A stretch of DNA of 11,648 nt from DASYSA01 sp036003885 (GCA_036003885.1 DASYSA010000456.1:1-11648); one strand, 5' to 3'. Numbered from the stretch's first letter, positions 1-6,636 are shown. Program-made: numbers and translations. Notes: generated from the sequence alone by a model not told the origin.

Positions 1-918
1 TCGGACGTCGATGGTCAGTTAACAGAGCTTCATTTGACAGAGGGCCAATATGTGAAAAAGGGCGAGCCACTCTTCACTGTCGATTCTCGCTTCCCTCAAG
101 CTTTTCTCGAACAGGCGCGAGCAAATCAGTCTGAAGCTGTGGATCAGCAGCGGCTGGCTGAAGCAGATCTGAGCAAGGACCGGGCACAGGCTAGCGAGGC
201 TCAGGCCGAGGCAGAACGATATGACGGCCTGTTTAAGGACGGAGTCGTCTCGAAAGAAGAGGACGACCGGATCCGAACGATTGCCGATGAGCTTGAGGCA
301 CTGGTCAAGGCCGATGAGGATGCGATCGTGAGTTCGCAAGAATCGGTGAGCGGCGCGAATGGTAGACTTGATTCGCCAAAGTTGCAAAGCGGATACAACT
401 CCATTCGTTCTCCGATCGATGGTCTTGTTAAGGACTTAGTCGTTAAGCGCGGCGATAGTGTTATGGCACGAGATGCAGCTCCACTTGTAGTAATCGAACA
501 GGTCAATCCGATCTACATTTCATTTGAACCGAAACGCGGAACCCGAAACCCGAAACCCGAAACGTTCTTAGAGATTGAGGCTCAAAAGGGGATCGAGCAT
601 CAGGGGGCGAACCCTATTGCGCCCGGCTTCCTTGGCCTGATACATGGCTTTGTCGGCCATCTCGATGAGATCTTCCTTGTTCTTGGCAGCGGTGGGGTAG
701 GTCGCGACTCCGAGGCTTGCGGTTACCTGTCCAACCTTGGGTACAGGCGATGCGGCGATGGCCTCGCGGAGCCGCTCCGCGACCTCGAGGGCGTGTTCGC
801 GGCCGCACTGAGGCAGGATGACGACGAACTCTTCCCCGCCGTAGCGGGCGCATACGTCCACATTGCGCACGCTGGTCAACATTATTTCGGCGACGTGACG
901 AAGCGAGGCATCGCCTGA
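1..918 (+). pseudogene. RND efflux periplasmic adaptor (HlyD/MFP family), 5' partial and broken at 3' end
   Basis: The frame is open from base 1, so the true start lies outside the window. Codons 1-175 look like a membrane fusion protein. There is a half lipoyl motif (EGQYVKKGEPLFTVD), an Ala/Glu/Gln-rich alpha-hairpin, and the returning lipoyl half (SPIDGLVKDLVVKRGDSV) ending in VVIEQVNPIYISFE. Such adaptors link an inner-membrane RND pump to an outer-membrane channel. In the family, NPIYxSF is followed by the beta-barrel and membrane-proximal domains. Here it runs straight into a CCCGAAA heptamer array at 527, and the remaining codons to the TGA at 916-918 are antisense to the cyclase gene. 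The C-terminal part and any pump gene are missing. The adaptor identity is good. Whether the break is a real rearrangement or an assembly join is open. Confidence 0.75.
527..561. repeat. CCCGAAA heptamer array at the adaptor/cyclase junction
   Basis: Five 7-bp units in phase: two degenerate (aaccgaa, acgcgga), then three perfect acccgaa units at 541-547, 548-554 and 555-561. The array starts where adaptor similarity ends and lies 6 bp from the stop codon of the minus-strand cyclase gene (568-570). The same heptamer recurs at 2343-2390 in the same orientation and at 2279-2327 inverted. The 16 bases at 541-556 are an exact reverse complement of 2292-2307. Confidence 0.9.
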
Positions 919-2163
919 TCGATGGCCGAACTTGTCGTTGATATTCTTGAGCTGATCGAGGTCCAATAGTATGAGGGAGAGGTTGTGATTATTGCGGTCG
1001 GCGCGGTTGATCTCCCGTTCGAGGCTCTCCTGAAAGTACCGGTGATTATATAGGCCGGTGAGTCCATCGGTCATCGCTTGAGTCTGCACCTGAGCAAAGA
1101 GGCGGGCATGTGAGATACCGATGGCGAGTTGATCCGAGACCGTCCTGACCATCAGCACCTCTTCGTCTTGCCAGTCACGGCCCGGAGTATCGTCCTCGAC
1201 GGCGAGTACGCCGATTATTCCGTTGCGGTAAGTGATCGGAACTTCGAGCGGTCCAGGTATCGTCCAGGTGCTGGAAGCGCTTTCAGGGCCGGACTTATTG
1301 CCACGGCCGTTGGTGTTAGCAGAATCTTTGTGAGAGCCGGCATCGAAGTTGTTGAGGGAGTCTTTTTCCGGGCGTTCGTAGATATTAATGCTTTCGGGTT
1401 TGCTTGTCCCGTCCTTCCAGAGCGCCAGGGCAGCGCGATGGGCTTTCAGGGCGCGCCCGACTTCTCCAACCGCCGAATCCAACATCGGTTCAAGCTCCAG
1501 AGTGCTGGAAATGGCCGAGCCTATGCGATTGGTTGCCATCTCGAGTTCGTTCTGCCTTTGCATCAGCATCGTCAATTTTGTCGTGAGCGACAATGCCAGC
1601 CTGAGCGACGGACTATGAGCGGTCGAGGCGTCCAGGAGCGCCTCCAGGTGCTTACGTTCATCCTGCTTCTGTGCGCTTATGCGAGCCATCAGGTATTGGA
1701 CTGCGGTGAAGGCGACGTTTGGCTCAAACGTCCATATCATCTCGAAGGTTGTCGGATGGGCGGCCGAGTCGTTGGGGAAGGCGTGGGAGGCAAGCAGCCC
1801 GCAGAAACGCGGGTCCATGACGAGGATAAACGGACCCGGCTCTCTGTAGTTGTCGTCCTGCTCTTGAAGGAGTGTCAGCTTGGAGGAGGGCTCGGGGCTC
1901 CATTTCAGGGCCTCGCACCCCTCCTCCCACGACAGGAGATAGAGATGCCTGGCAGTAGCCGTTAGTCTGGCGAACCGTTCCAGTTCTTTTGCTGGCTCCT
2001 TGCCATCAAGGCAGCGCCCTTGAATGACCAGAGCCGAGAGTTTGTTCTCGGTCACTACGTCTTCGAAGTAACGCACCAGCCGCAGTATTGTCTGGTGAGT
2101 GCACCTCACCGGCGCGAACTCCTCGCCGTGCTGAGTCGTCAGTACATCATAGAGAGAATGCAT
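568..2163 (-). CDS. Diguanylate cyclase with DICT, GAF and GGDEF domains
   Basis: A 531-residue cytoplasmic protein expected to make c-di-GMP from two GTP. Residues about 22-170 resemble the DICT sensory domain (THQTILRLVRYFED..., LSALVIQGRCLDG). A GAF domain spans about 205-355 and holds a hydrophilic Ser/Asn/Gly-rich insert near 270-300. The GGDEF domain starts at MTDGLTGLYN (364). The active-site loop GGEEF is at 442-446, and the inhibitory I-site RNVD (433-436) sits the usual five residues before it, so product inhibition is predicted. No membrane segment is visible. The ATG at 2161-2163 has no clear Shine-Dalgarno sequence, but a strong promoter lies about 65 bp upstream. The gene reads away from the sigma operon and ends 6 bp from a heptamer array. 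Enzyme class is confident; the DICT call rests on motif recognition and its ligand is unknown. Confidence 0.92.
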   Translation of the reverse strand: MHSLYDVLTTQHGEEFAPVRCTHQTILRLVRYFEDVVTENKLSALVIQGRCLDGKEPAKELERFARLTATARHLYLLSWEEGCEALKWSPEPSSKLTLLQEQDDNYREPGPFILVMDPRFCGLLASHAFPNDSAAHPTTFEMIWTFEPNVAFTAVQYLMARISAQKQDERKHLEALLDASTAHSPSLRLALSLTTKLTMLMQRQNELEMATNRIGSAISSTLELEPMLDSAVGEVGRALKAHRAALALWKDGTSKPESINIYERPEKDSLNNFDAGSHKDSANTNGRGNKSGPESASSTWTIPGPLEVPITYRNGIIGVLAVEDDTPGRDWQDEEVLMVRTVSDQLAIGISHARLFAQVQTQAMTDGLTGLYNHRYFQESLEREINRADRNNHNLSLILLDLDQLKNINDKFGHRSGDASLRHVAEIMLTSVRNVDVCARYGGEEFVVILPQCGREHALEVAERLREAIAASPVPKVGQVTASLGVATYPTAAKNKEDLIEMADKAMYQAKEAGRNRVRPLMLDPLLSLNL

Positions 2164-2227
2164 TGGATATATCGTCTCTTGACGTCAAACTGGGGAGCTC
2201 ACCGGTATGGGGACTGGCCGTTGTTTC

Positions 2228-2255
2228 ATTTTACACTGGGCTCGTTTAGTGTCAA
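2228..2255 (-). promoter_or_regulatory. Sigma-70-type promoter of the diguanylate cyclase gene
   Basis: On the minus strand a perfect -35 box TTGACA (2250-2255) is followed by a 16-bp spacer and the -10 box TAAAAT (2228-2233, 5 of 6 consensus). Transcription would start near 2220, giving a leader of about 58 nt before the ATG at 2163. It is one of two divergent promoters in this gap, and heptamer arrays lie between them. Confidence 0.7.
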
Positions 2256-2278
2256 TCGTTTTCACGCACCTGGAAGGG

Positions 2279-2327
2279 TTTCGGGTTTGGAGTTTCGGGT
2301 TTCGGGTCTTTGGTTTATGGTCTCTGG
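2279..2327. repeat. Degenerate TTTCGGG heptamer array, inverted arm
   Basis: Seven 7-bp units in phase: tttcggg, tttggag, tttcggg, tttcggg, tctttgg, tttatgg, tctctgg. Three are perfect and the later ones decay while keeping the period. GGG runs on the plus strand at 2276, 2283, 2297 and 2304 give quadruplex potential. The 13 bases at 2276-2288 are an exact inverted match to 2352-2364 in the facing array. Confidence 0.85.
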
Positions 2328-2342
2328 CACTCTAGCCATCCG

Positions 2343-2390
2343 CGAAACCCTAAACCCGAAACCCTAAACCCGAAACCCTAAACCCGAAAC
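2343..2390. repeat. Alternating CCCGAAA/CCCTAAA heptamer array
   Basis: Three perfect 14-bp units (cgaaaccctaaacc) at 2343-2356, 2357-2370 and 2371-2384, plus six further bases. Each 14-mer is one CCCGAAA and one CCCTAAA heptamer. The minus strand carries regularly spaced GGG runs with 4-nt loops, a canonical G-quadruplex motif. The array ends 3 bp before the -35 box of the sigma-factor promoter. Its 33-bp spacer from the inverted arm at 2279-2327 makes a cruciform or hairpin possible. Confidence 0.92.
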
Positions 2391-2393
2391 TTT

Positions 2394-2422
2394 TTCAAAC
2401 TCGTGATTCAAAATGCTATACT
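2394..2422 (+). promoter_or_regulatory. Candidate promoter of the ECF sigma operon
   Basis: TTCAAA (2394-2399, 4 of 6 of the -35 consensus), a 17-bp spacer, then TATACT (2417-2422, 5 of 6 of the -10 consensus). It directly follows the CCCGAAA/CCCTAAA array and would give a leader of about 70 nt before the ATG at 2502. It looks like a housekeeping sigma-70 site. No obvious ECF-type autoregulatory site was recognised. Confidence 0.5.
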
Positions 2423-2501
2423 GCTGGGGCAACCGGGCTTAGGGCCATGGCATCACAAGCGCGTGAAGTCATGGCCGGACGAAAAATAGATACGTCAAAT
2501 A

Positions 2502-3065
2502 ATGACCGTGACCGCTGAAAGAAGCCAGACTGTCTCGGACACCGAGTTGGCTCGTGCCGTTGCGGCTGGCGACTCAGAGGCGTTTGAAAAGCTCTACGAA
2601 CAGCACCACAGGCGAGTCTATTCGCTCTGTCTGAGAATGCTGGGAGGCGTTCAACAGGCCGAAGACCTGACGCAAGAGGTTTTTCTGCAGGTGTTCCGTA
2701 AGATCGGCAGCTTCCGTGGTGATTCGGCATTCACCACATGGCTTCACCGCTTGACCGTCAATCAGGTGCTTATGCACTTTCGCAAGCGGGGTGTCAAATT
2801 GGAGCACACGAGCGAAGAGGGCGATTTCAGCAGCATAGTTGAAACTCCTCTGCAGAGCACTCGACGGATCTCGATGGTTGATCGGATCGCCCTTGAAAGA
2901 GCAATATCGGAACTGCCGCCGGGTTACCGAACGGTCTTTGTGCTGCACGACGTGGAAGGCTACGAGCACGAAGAGATCGCATCGACGCTCGGAGTAACCG
3001 TAGGGACTTCGAAGTCGCAGCTCCACAAGGCACGAATGCGATTGCGCGAGCTGCTTGCGAAGTAA
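2502..3065 (+). CDS. ECF-subfamily RNA polymerase sigma-70 factor
   Basis: A 187-residue sigma factor containing only regions 2 and 4, typical of extracytoplasmic-function sigmas. Region 2 spans about 28-95 and includes AEDLTQEVFLQVFRKIGSF and the promoter-melting stretch FTTWLHRLTVNQ. Region 4 spans about 130-185, with ELPPGYRTVFVLHDVEGYEHEEIA and a helix-turn-helix ending SKSQLHKARMRLRELL. It directs RNA polymerase to envelope-response promoters when released by its anti-sigma. The ATG at 2502 follows an in-frame TAG at 2487-2489, so longer versions are excluded. No good Shine-Dalgarno sequence precedes it. The neighbouring gene, 52 bp downstream, encodes a zinc-finger anti-sigma factor, which supports a regulatory pair. 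The target regulon is unknown; the DUF4097 gene in the same operon is a plausible member. Confidence 0.93.
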   Translation: MTVTAERSQTVSDTELARAVAAGDSEAFEKLYEQHHRRVYSLCLRMLGGVQQAEDLTQEVFLQVFRKIGSFRGDSAFTTWLHRLTVNQVLMHFRKRGVKLEHTSEEGDFSSIVETPLQSTRRISMVDRIALERAISELPPGYRTVFVLHDVEGYEHEEIASTLGVTVGTSKSQLHKARMRLRELLAK

Positions 3066-3068
3066 ACA

Positions 3069-3090
3069 GCGCAGACTCGATTTTCTGCGC
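3069..3090 (+). other. Small hairpin between sigma and anti-sigma genes
   Basis: GCGCAG (3069-3074) pairs with CTGCGC (3085-3090) around a 10-nt loop, starting 3 nt after the sigma-factor stop codon. No T-tract follows, so it is not a standard terminator. It could tune the ratio of sigma to anti-sigma. A 6-bp stem may also be chance. Confidence 0.3.
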
Positions 3091-3117
3091 CGGAAGCTCA
3101 AAGTTGGGTGAGAAGTA

Positions 3118-3792
3118 ATGTTTTGCAATCAATGCCAGGAACTGGTTTCAGACTACATTGACGGGGCACTCGAACTCGGCGAACAGTTGCAGGTCGAGCG
3201 CCATTTGGCGGACTGCGAGGCCTGCAGGGCCGTACGCGACGACCTCCTTCAAATAGTGCACTTCAGCCGGCAGTTGCCGCTCCAGACCCCGTCCGGCGCG
3301 GTGTGGTCCCGGATCAGATCTGAAGTCGACTCCCAACAGCCCGCCTCGGTTTGGTATCGAACGGCCCGGCGACTCTCTACAATGAGGAGCCGCCACTTCG
3401 ACATGTCGATTCCCCAGTTGGTTGCGAGCGCGGCCGCCTTGGTCATCGTCGCTTCCGTCACCGTGGCGTTGTTGCGGCGACAGGGACCTGTCGACTTAAC
3501 AACAACGGGCGGGTCGGCTACGCCGCAGGAGAAATCGCTGCTTTCCCACCGGGACGTGGCGCAAATGGAGGAGAAAATAAACGAGCTGGCGCAGACTGTC
3601 GAGCAGCGTAAGAGAACCTGGGATCCGGAGCTTCGGGAGGCGTTCCAACGGAACATGATCTACGTTGACCAGTCGCTGGCCGAATGCCATCACGACCTCG
3701 ACGCGAATCCGGCTGACGACCTATCCCAGGAACTGATGCTCGGCGCCTATCGCGAAAAGATGCGCCTCCTTGCGAGTTTCTCCGAGTTCTAA
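3118..3792 (+). CDS. Membrane-anchored zinc-finger anti-sigma factor
   Basis: A 224-residue protein expected to hold the upstream ECF sigma factor inactive. The N-terminal cytoplasmic part has a zinc-binding anti-sigma motif: H29-x3-C33-x2-C36 (HLADCEAC), preceded by C3 and C6. One hydrophobic segment at about 101-119 (LVASAAALVIVASVTVALL) would cross the inner membrane. It leaves a periplasmic region of about 100 residues, rich in Glu, Gln and Arg and probably helical (about 141-190 and 205-222). The periplasmic end has no recognised sensor domain. The ATG at 3118 follows the weak GGTGAGAAG. Its position 52 bp after the sigma gene on the same strand indicates one operon. The trigger and any protease that would release the sigma are not encoded nearby. 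Confidence 0.88.
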   Translation: MFCNQCQELVSDYIDGALELGEQLQVERHLADCEACRAVRDDLLQIVHFSRQLPLQTPSGAVWSRIRSEVDSQQPASVWYRTARRLSTMRSRHFDMSIPQLVASAAALVIVASVTVALLRRQGPVDLTTTGGSATPQEKSLLSHRDVAQMEEKINELAQTVEQRKRTWDPELREAFQRNMIYVDQSLAECHHDLDANPADDLSQELMLGAYREKMRLLASFSEF

Positions 3793-3837
3793 AGCCTGAT
3801 CGACAATCGCGGGAATTGGATAGCGGTTAATGATCCG

Positions 3838-4581
3838 ATGACAAAGTGTCGCAACCAACATGTCTCTCCCACTCGATTTGTTCAAATGTCTCTCCTGTCT
3901 GTGGTGCTCCTGATGCTCGGCGCAGTCGGTTATGCGTGCACCGACAGGTTCGAACGCATCTATACTCCTCAGGGTGCTGCTCATCTGACGATCAAGAATA
4001 TGAACGGGGATATCAGGGTCAACGCATGGGACAGGAAGACCATAAACGTCCGAGCGATCACGCTGCCGCCCGCTAAAGTGGAAGACCGTGTAAGTGGGAA
4101 TGAGTTCACGATCTCTGTGAAACGCCACCTGCCGCCTGGCGCGGCCAGCTTCGAAGTCTCGGTTCCGGCAAACACTTCGATTACGCTAAGCAACGTGATG
4201 GGGAAGATCGAAGTGAACGGCGTAGCGGGAGACGTGGCTGTTGACTCGATTGACGGAGAAATCCGGCTGCAAGGAATCCGTGCGGCATCGGTCGATGTAA
4301 AGGTGACGGCAGGCAATATTTTCTTTGAGGGTGACCTTCTCGATGGAGGCTCCTGCAGCCTCCAGGCGGTAAAGGGCGACATCGACGTGACGCTCCCGGC
4401 AGCCACTCCTTTCGATCTGAATGCCCGTTCGTTGAGCGGGGCTATTAATATCGGGGACTTCATCAACAATCTTATGGGCGGATCGAAGCTGAGAAAGAAT
4501 GTCTCCGGCACCCACCTGAGAGGCGGGGCCCGCTTGAGCTTGACCACTTTTAGCGGGCGAGTTCTGCTGCACAAGAAGTGA
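3838..4581 (+). CDS. Exported DUF4097-type beta-repeat protein
   Basis: Up to 247 residues. A hydrophobic signal segment lies at about 18-33 (SLLSVVLLMLGAVGYA) before C34. The residues around C34 do not make a good lipobox, so secretion to the periplasm or envelope is likelier than lipidation. The rest is a repetitive beta pattern with recurring G-(K/D/E)-I-x-V turns (MNGDIRVNAW, MGKIEVNGVAGDVAVDSIDGEI, VKGDIDVTL, LSGAINIGD), typical of DUF4097 putative adhesin/beta-helix proteins. These are often found beside ECF sigma/anti-sigma pairs. The molecular role is unknown. It starts 45 bp after the anti-sigma gene, so cotranscription is likely. The ATG at 3838 was chosen, but neither it nor the in-frame ATG at 3886, which gives a tidier signal peptide, has a convincing ribosome site. 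Confidence 0.82.
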   Translation: MTKCRNQHVSPTRFVQMSLLSVVLLMLGAVGYACTDRFERIYTPQGAAHLTIKNMNGDIRVNAWDRKTINVRAITLPPAKVEDRVSGNEFTISVKRHLPPGAASFEVSVPANTSITLSNVMGKIEVNGVAGDVAVDSIDGEIRLQGIRAASVDVKVTAGNIFFEGDLLDGGSCSLQAVKGDIDVTLPAATPFDLNARSLSGAINIGDFINNLMGGSKLRKNVSGTHLRGGARLSLTTFSGRVLLHKK

Positions 4582-4617
4582 GAGAAATTGCGAAATTCGA
4601 CGAATTGCGAATTTCTC
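4582..4617. other. Imperfect palindrome right after the DUF4097 stop codon
   Basis: GAGAAATT (4582-4589) pairs with AATTTCTC (4610-4617), and the inner AATTCG (4594-4599) pairs with CGAATT (4601-4606), with a short internal bulge between. It begins one base after the TGA at 4579-4581. It could end or protect the sigma-operon mRNA. No T-run follows, so an intrinsic terminator is not certain. Confidence 0.55.
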
Positions 4618-4910
4618 GCTTTCCAGGCCCATCGTTCTCTTTCAACGACTGTACGAAATCCTTCACGGTTCAGGTCTCCAAGGGTCCTCGCCGGTAGCGA
4701 CCTGAATCCAAAATCCAAATCTAAGACCCAGAATCGGTGAACATTTGCGGCATCCTGTCGTATCCTCCCGTGGCACACCCCGAACCCGTAGAAATTTTCT
4801 CTCATGCGTGTTATAAGAGTCATCTAATAAGCGAGCAATACAAGGCGAAACCCTTGGGGATCAGCCGGCTCATAAGGGAACTGTTGAATCTGTAGTGGGA
4901 AGGGAGAAGT
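4618..4910. other. Gene-free spacer before the RsbW-like gene
   Basis: About 290 bp without a convincing gene on either strand. It holds two tandem aatccaa heptamers (4705-4718). A Shine-Dalgarno stretch AAGGGAGAAG (4900-4909) serves the following TTG start. AT-rich hexamers near 4811-4830 were examined, but no well-spaced -35/-10 pair was found, so the promoter of the next gene is unassigned. Confidence 0.5.
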
Positions 4911-5561
4911 TTGAAAGCTAACAGGGCAGTTGGGAAGGCAGGTCCGCGGCCCAGCCAAAGGGCCGCTCCTAAAATTCACGCGCCGGATGCCAAAAGCCAT
5001 CCGGCCGAACCGCCCTCCCCGACCCCTGTAGAAAGCCCGGGAAGTCTCGAACTGCTCGACAATCTCTCCCTGTCCCTGGCGGAGGAGCGAGCCAGCCTCG
5101 ACGCCCTGGTTCCTTTCCTCCACGAGCGAGTGGCATTCAAGATTCCCAGCGAGATCAGGTTTATCGAAAGTGTCCTCGATTATCTGAATGAGAGGATGAT
5201 CAAGCTGGGCATCGTGGACTCGCAGGAATCATTGGTTCTTATGGCGCTCGACGAGGCTATAGTAAACGCGATCAAGCACGGCAACGGGGGCGATGCTCGA
5301 AAGGCGGTAAACATCGTAGCGGAGCTGAGCGCCCGCGAGGCCTGCTTCACCGTCAGCGATGAAGGGCCAGGGTTCGCCCGAGAAAATGTGCCCGATCCGA
5401 CCGACCCCTCGCGACTCCTCGAGCCGAACGGTCGAGGCCTCTTTCTGATCAATCACATAATGGATGAAGTCTGTTACAACAAGTGCGGGAACGAGATCCG
5501 AATGATCAAGCGCCCCGCACCCGCCCGCAACTCCGAAACCGAATCCATGAGCGAGAAATAG
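4911..5561 (+). CDS. RsbW/SpoIIAB-like ATP-binding regulator (HATPase_c_2)
   Basis: A 216-residue protein with a GHKL-type ATPase fold like the anti-sigma/serine kinases of partner-switching systems. The N-terminal 45 residues are Pro/Ala-rich and probably disordered. The N-box is at 114-125 (DEAIVNAIKHGN, E115 and N119), the G1 box at 150-154 (DEGPG) and the G2 box at 174-177 (GRGL), so ATP binding should be intact. Family members bind a sigma factor or phosphorylate a STAS-domain antagonist. Neither a STAS protein nor a PP2C phosphatase is encoded here, so the partner is unknown. The start is TTG, chosen because AAGGGAGAAG ends 1 nt before it and no in-frame ATG fits. It lies 329 bp after the DUF4097 gene and may have its own promoter. 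A role on the upstream ECF sigma is possible but not supported by family precedent. Confidence 0.87.
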   Translation: MKANRAVGKAGPRPSQRAAPKIHAPDAKSHPAEPPSPTPVESPGSLELLDNLSLSLAEERASLDALVPFLHERVAFKIPSEIRFIESVLDYLNERMIKLGIVDSQESLVLMALDEAIVNAIKHGNGGDARKAVNIVAELSAREACFTVSDEGPGFARENVPDPTDPSRLLEPNGRGLFLINHIMDEVCYNKCGNEIRMIKRPAPARNSETESMSEK

Positions 5562-5714
5562 CCCGTCAAGAGTGCGATCAAGATTGAGACTCAAGGTCGA
5601 GCGCCCATCGGGTCTCATCTGAATTGCCCAACCAAAAGTTGGGGATCTTTCACGTCTGCCTTCAGCAGCGCTCGCGGCGGTTCCAACTTTCAGTTTCCCC
5701 GAACTTGTCCGCTA
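5562..5714. terminator. Convergent intergenic gap with a small hairpin
   Basis: This gap lies between two convergent genes. CCCAAC (5627-5632) pairs with GTTGGG (5638-5643) around the 5-nt loop CAAAA. Neither side has a strong T-run; the plus strand continues GATCTTTC. It is a weak candidate for a bidirectional terminator and the only structure seen in the gap. Confidence 0.35.
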
Positions 5715-6254
5715 TCACGCCTCGGGTCCGGCAAAACCACCTCCGCTTCGAGCACTTCGGACCTTGTGCGGCTGATGCTCCGACTTTGTCCCCTCCGATT
5801 CGACTCCCAGGGTGTGGGACTGTGGGTGTAACAGGCCATGCAGTGTAGATGCCCTGACCCTTTCCGAGATCTCATCCTTCATCAACCTGCGGGCGCAGTG
5901 CTCGTTGTAGCCGTGTTTCACCAGCGTCGCACGCAGGGAGTGCTGAAGCTCCCTCGGCAATCCGGTCAGCGCATCAATAAGAGCAACCTCGAACAACGCC
6001 TTATCCTCTCCCAACAGGCTTCGGACAAATGCTTCGTCCAGGTCTCCGCCGGCACTCAGCCTCGCGATCTCAGAAAGCACAGCCTGGTGCCCAACTGGTC
6101 GAAGGATCTTTACCGAAACAGAATTGACGTTCCGCTGTTTACTCTTCTCTTTTATAATCCTGAAATAGTAAAGAAGGATCAGGGCGCTAACCTGAATCAG
6201 CACCAGTGCGCCCAGTAGATAGATTATCCACAGGTTCAATCCGAAAGACTTCAT
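5715..6254 (-). CDS. Small membrane-anchored protein with a HEAT-like helical region
   Basis: A 179-residue protein from the ATG at 6254. An N-terminal membrane segment (about 7-31, LNLWIIYLLGALVLIQVSALILLYYF) is followed by a basic stretch (RIIKEKSKQR), so the bulk should be cytoplasmic. Residues 58-145 are amphipathic helices (SEIARLSAGGDLDEAFVRSL, DEISERVRASTLHGLLHP) resembling one or two HEAT-type repeats. The tail from about 146 is hydrophilic and not HEAT-like, so the protein looks short for a HEAT protein and may be a truncated remnant. The start at 6254 was preferred over one at 6329 because GAGGA lies 10 nt upstream and the extension is unremarkable. It is convergent with the RsbW-like gene. 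Codon usage and the clear membrane helix favour this strand over the overlapping plus-strand frame. Function not recognised. Confidence 0.6.
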   Translation of the reverse strand: MKSFGLNLWIIYLLGALVLIQVSALILLYYFRIIKEKSKQRNVNSVSVKILRPVGHQAVLSEIARLSAGGDLDEAFVRSLLGEDKALFEVALIDALTGLPRELQHSLRATLVKHGYNEHCARRLMKDEISERVRASTLHGLLHPQSHTLGVESEGTKSEHQPHKVRSARSGGGFAGPEA

Positions 6255-6636
6255 TACGAAGCGTTCCTCAAGGAGCCTTCCTCTTTTCAGATCAGCCTGC
6301 AAAGATATGTGGGGCTCTTTTGAGAGCAAAAGATATTCCAGTCAGTCCGATTTCGACCCTGTAGCGGTAAGTGGCTTAGATCTGGGCGGGGAGGGCAGAA
6401 CGGCGGTCCCCGGCCAAACAAATCAAGCGCGGACCATCTCCGGGCCTGTTACTGAATGCCCCACGAATGGAAAGTCCTCTCTCACCGCAGGACACTTTGT
6501 GTATTGGGTGTATTGGATGGATGCGCTACTTGCTTATCTCGGAAGGGCCGTCATGGGGGAGTTCAGAATTCAACCCCGGCACGGACAACCTGAAGGCTGA
6601 ACTCTGAACTATTGTTCAAGCCGCACGGGCGAGGCT
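6255..6636. other. Gene-free spacer with short repeats
   Basis: About 380 bp with no convincing gene. A weak plus-strand frame (6307-6600) has no domain, no ribosome site and low-complexity content. The stretch holds a perfect 9-bp tandem duplication gtgtattgg (6499-6507 and 6508-6516) and the CTGAACT heptamers near its right end. A GCTCT/AGAGC hairpin around 6313-6326 lacks a T-tract on the useful side. Confidence 0.5.
6561..6618. repeat. CTGAACT heptamers in opposed orientation
   Basis: Two tandem ctgaact heptamers (6597-6603, 6604-6610) face inverted copies gttcaga and attcaac (6561-6574). TGAAC (6605-6609) can also pair with GTTCA (6614-6618) in a short hairpin. The site lies 19-76 bp beyond the stop codon of the third amidohydrolase gene, so it may mark the 3' end of that operon. 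Confidence 0.6.

Noticed and set aside
1129..1965. Long plus-strand frame of 278 codons inside the cyclase gene
   Set aside because: Antisense shadow of the DICT/GAF coding region; its translation has no recognisable motif.
2020..2367. Plus-strand frame of 115 codons
   Set aside because: It is antisense to the cyclase start and then translates the heptamer arrays (RVSGLEFRVSGL). It has no domain and no ribosome site.
2343..2390. True telomere or eukaryotic contamination
   Set aside because: Flanked on both sides by normal bacterial genes and promoters; only three 14-bp cycles.
5838..6218. Plus-strand frame of 126 codons
   Set aside because: Opposite to the small membrane protein; the minus strand gives a clean membrane helix and a ribosome site, while this frame shows no motif.
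6499..6516. 9-bp tandem duplication gtgtattgg
   Set aside because: Only two copies and not of period 7; a simple duplication is enough to explain it.
6307..6600. Plus-strand frame of 97 codons in the spacer
   Set aside because: No domain or ribosome site; it includes the 9-bp duplication and heptamer copies, so it is probably non-coding.
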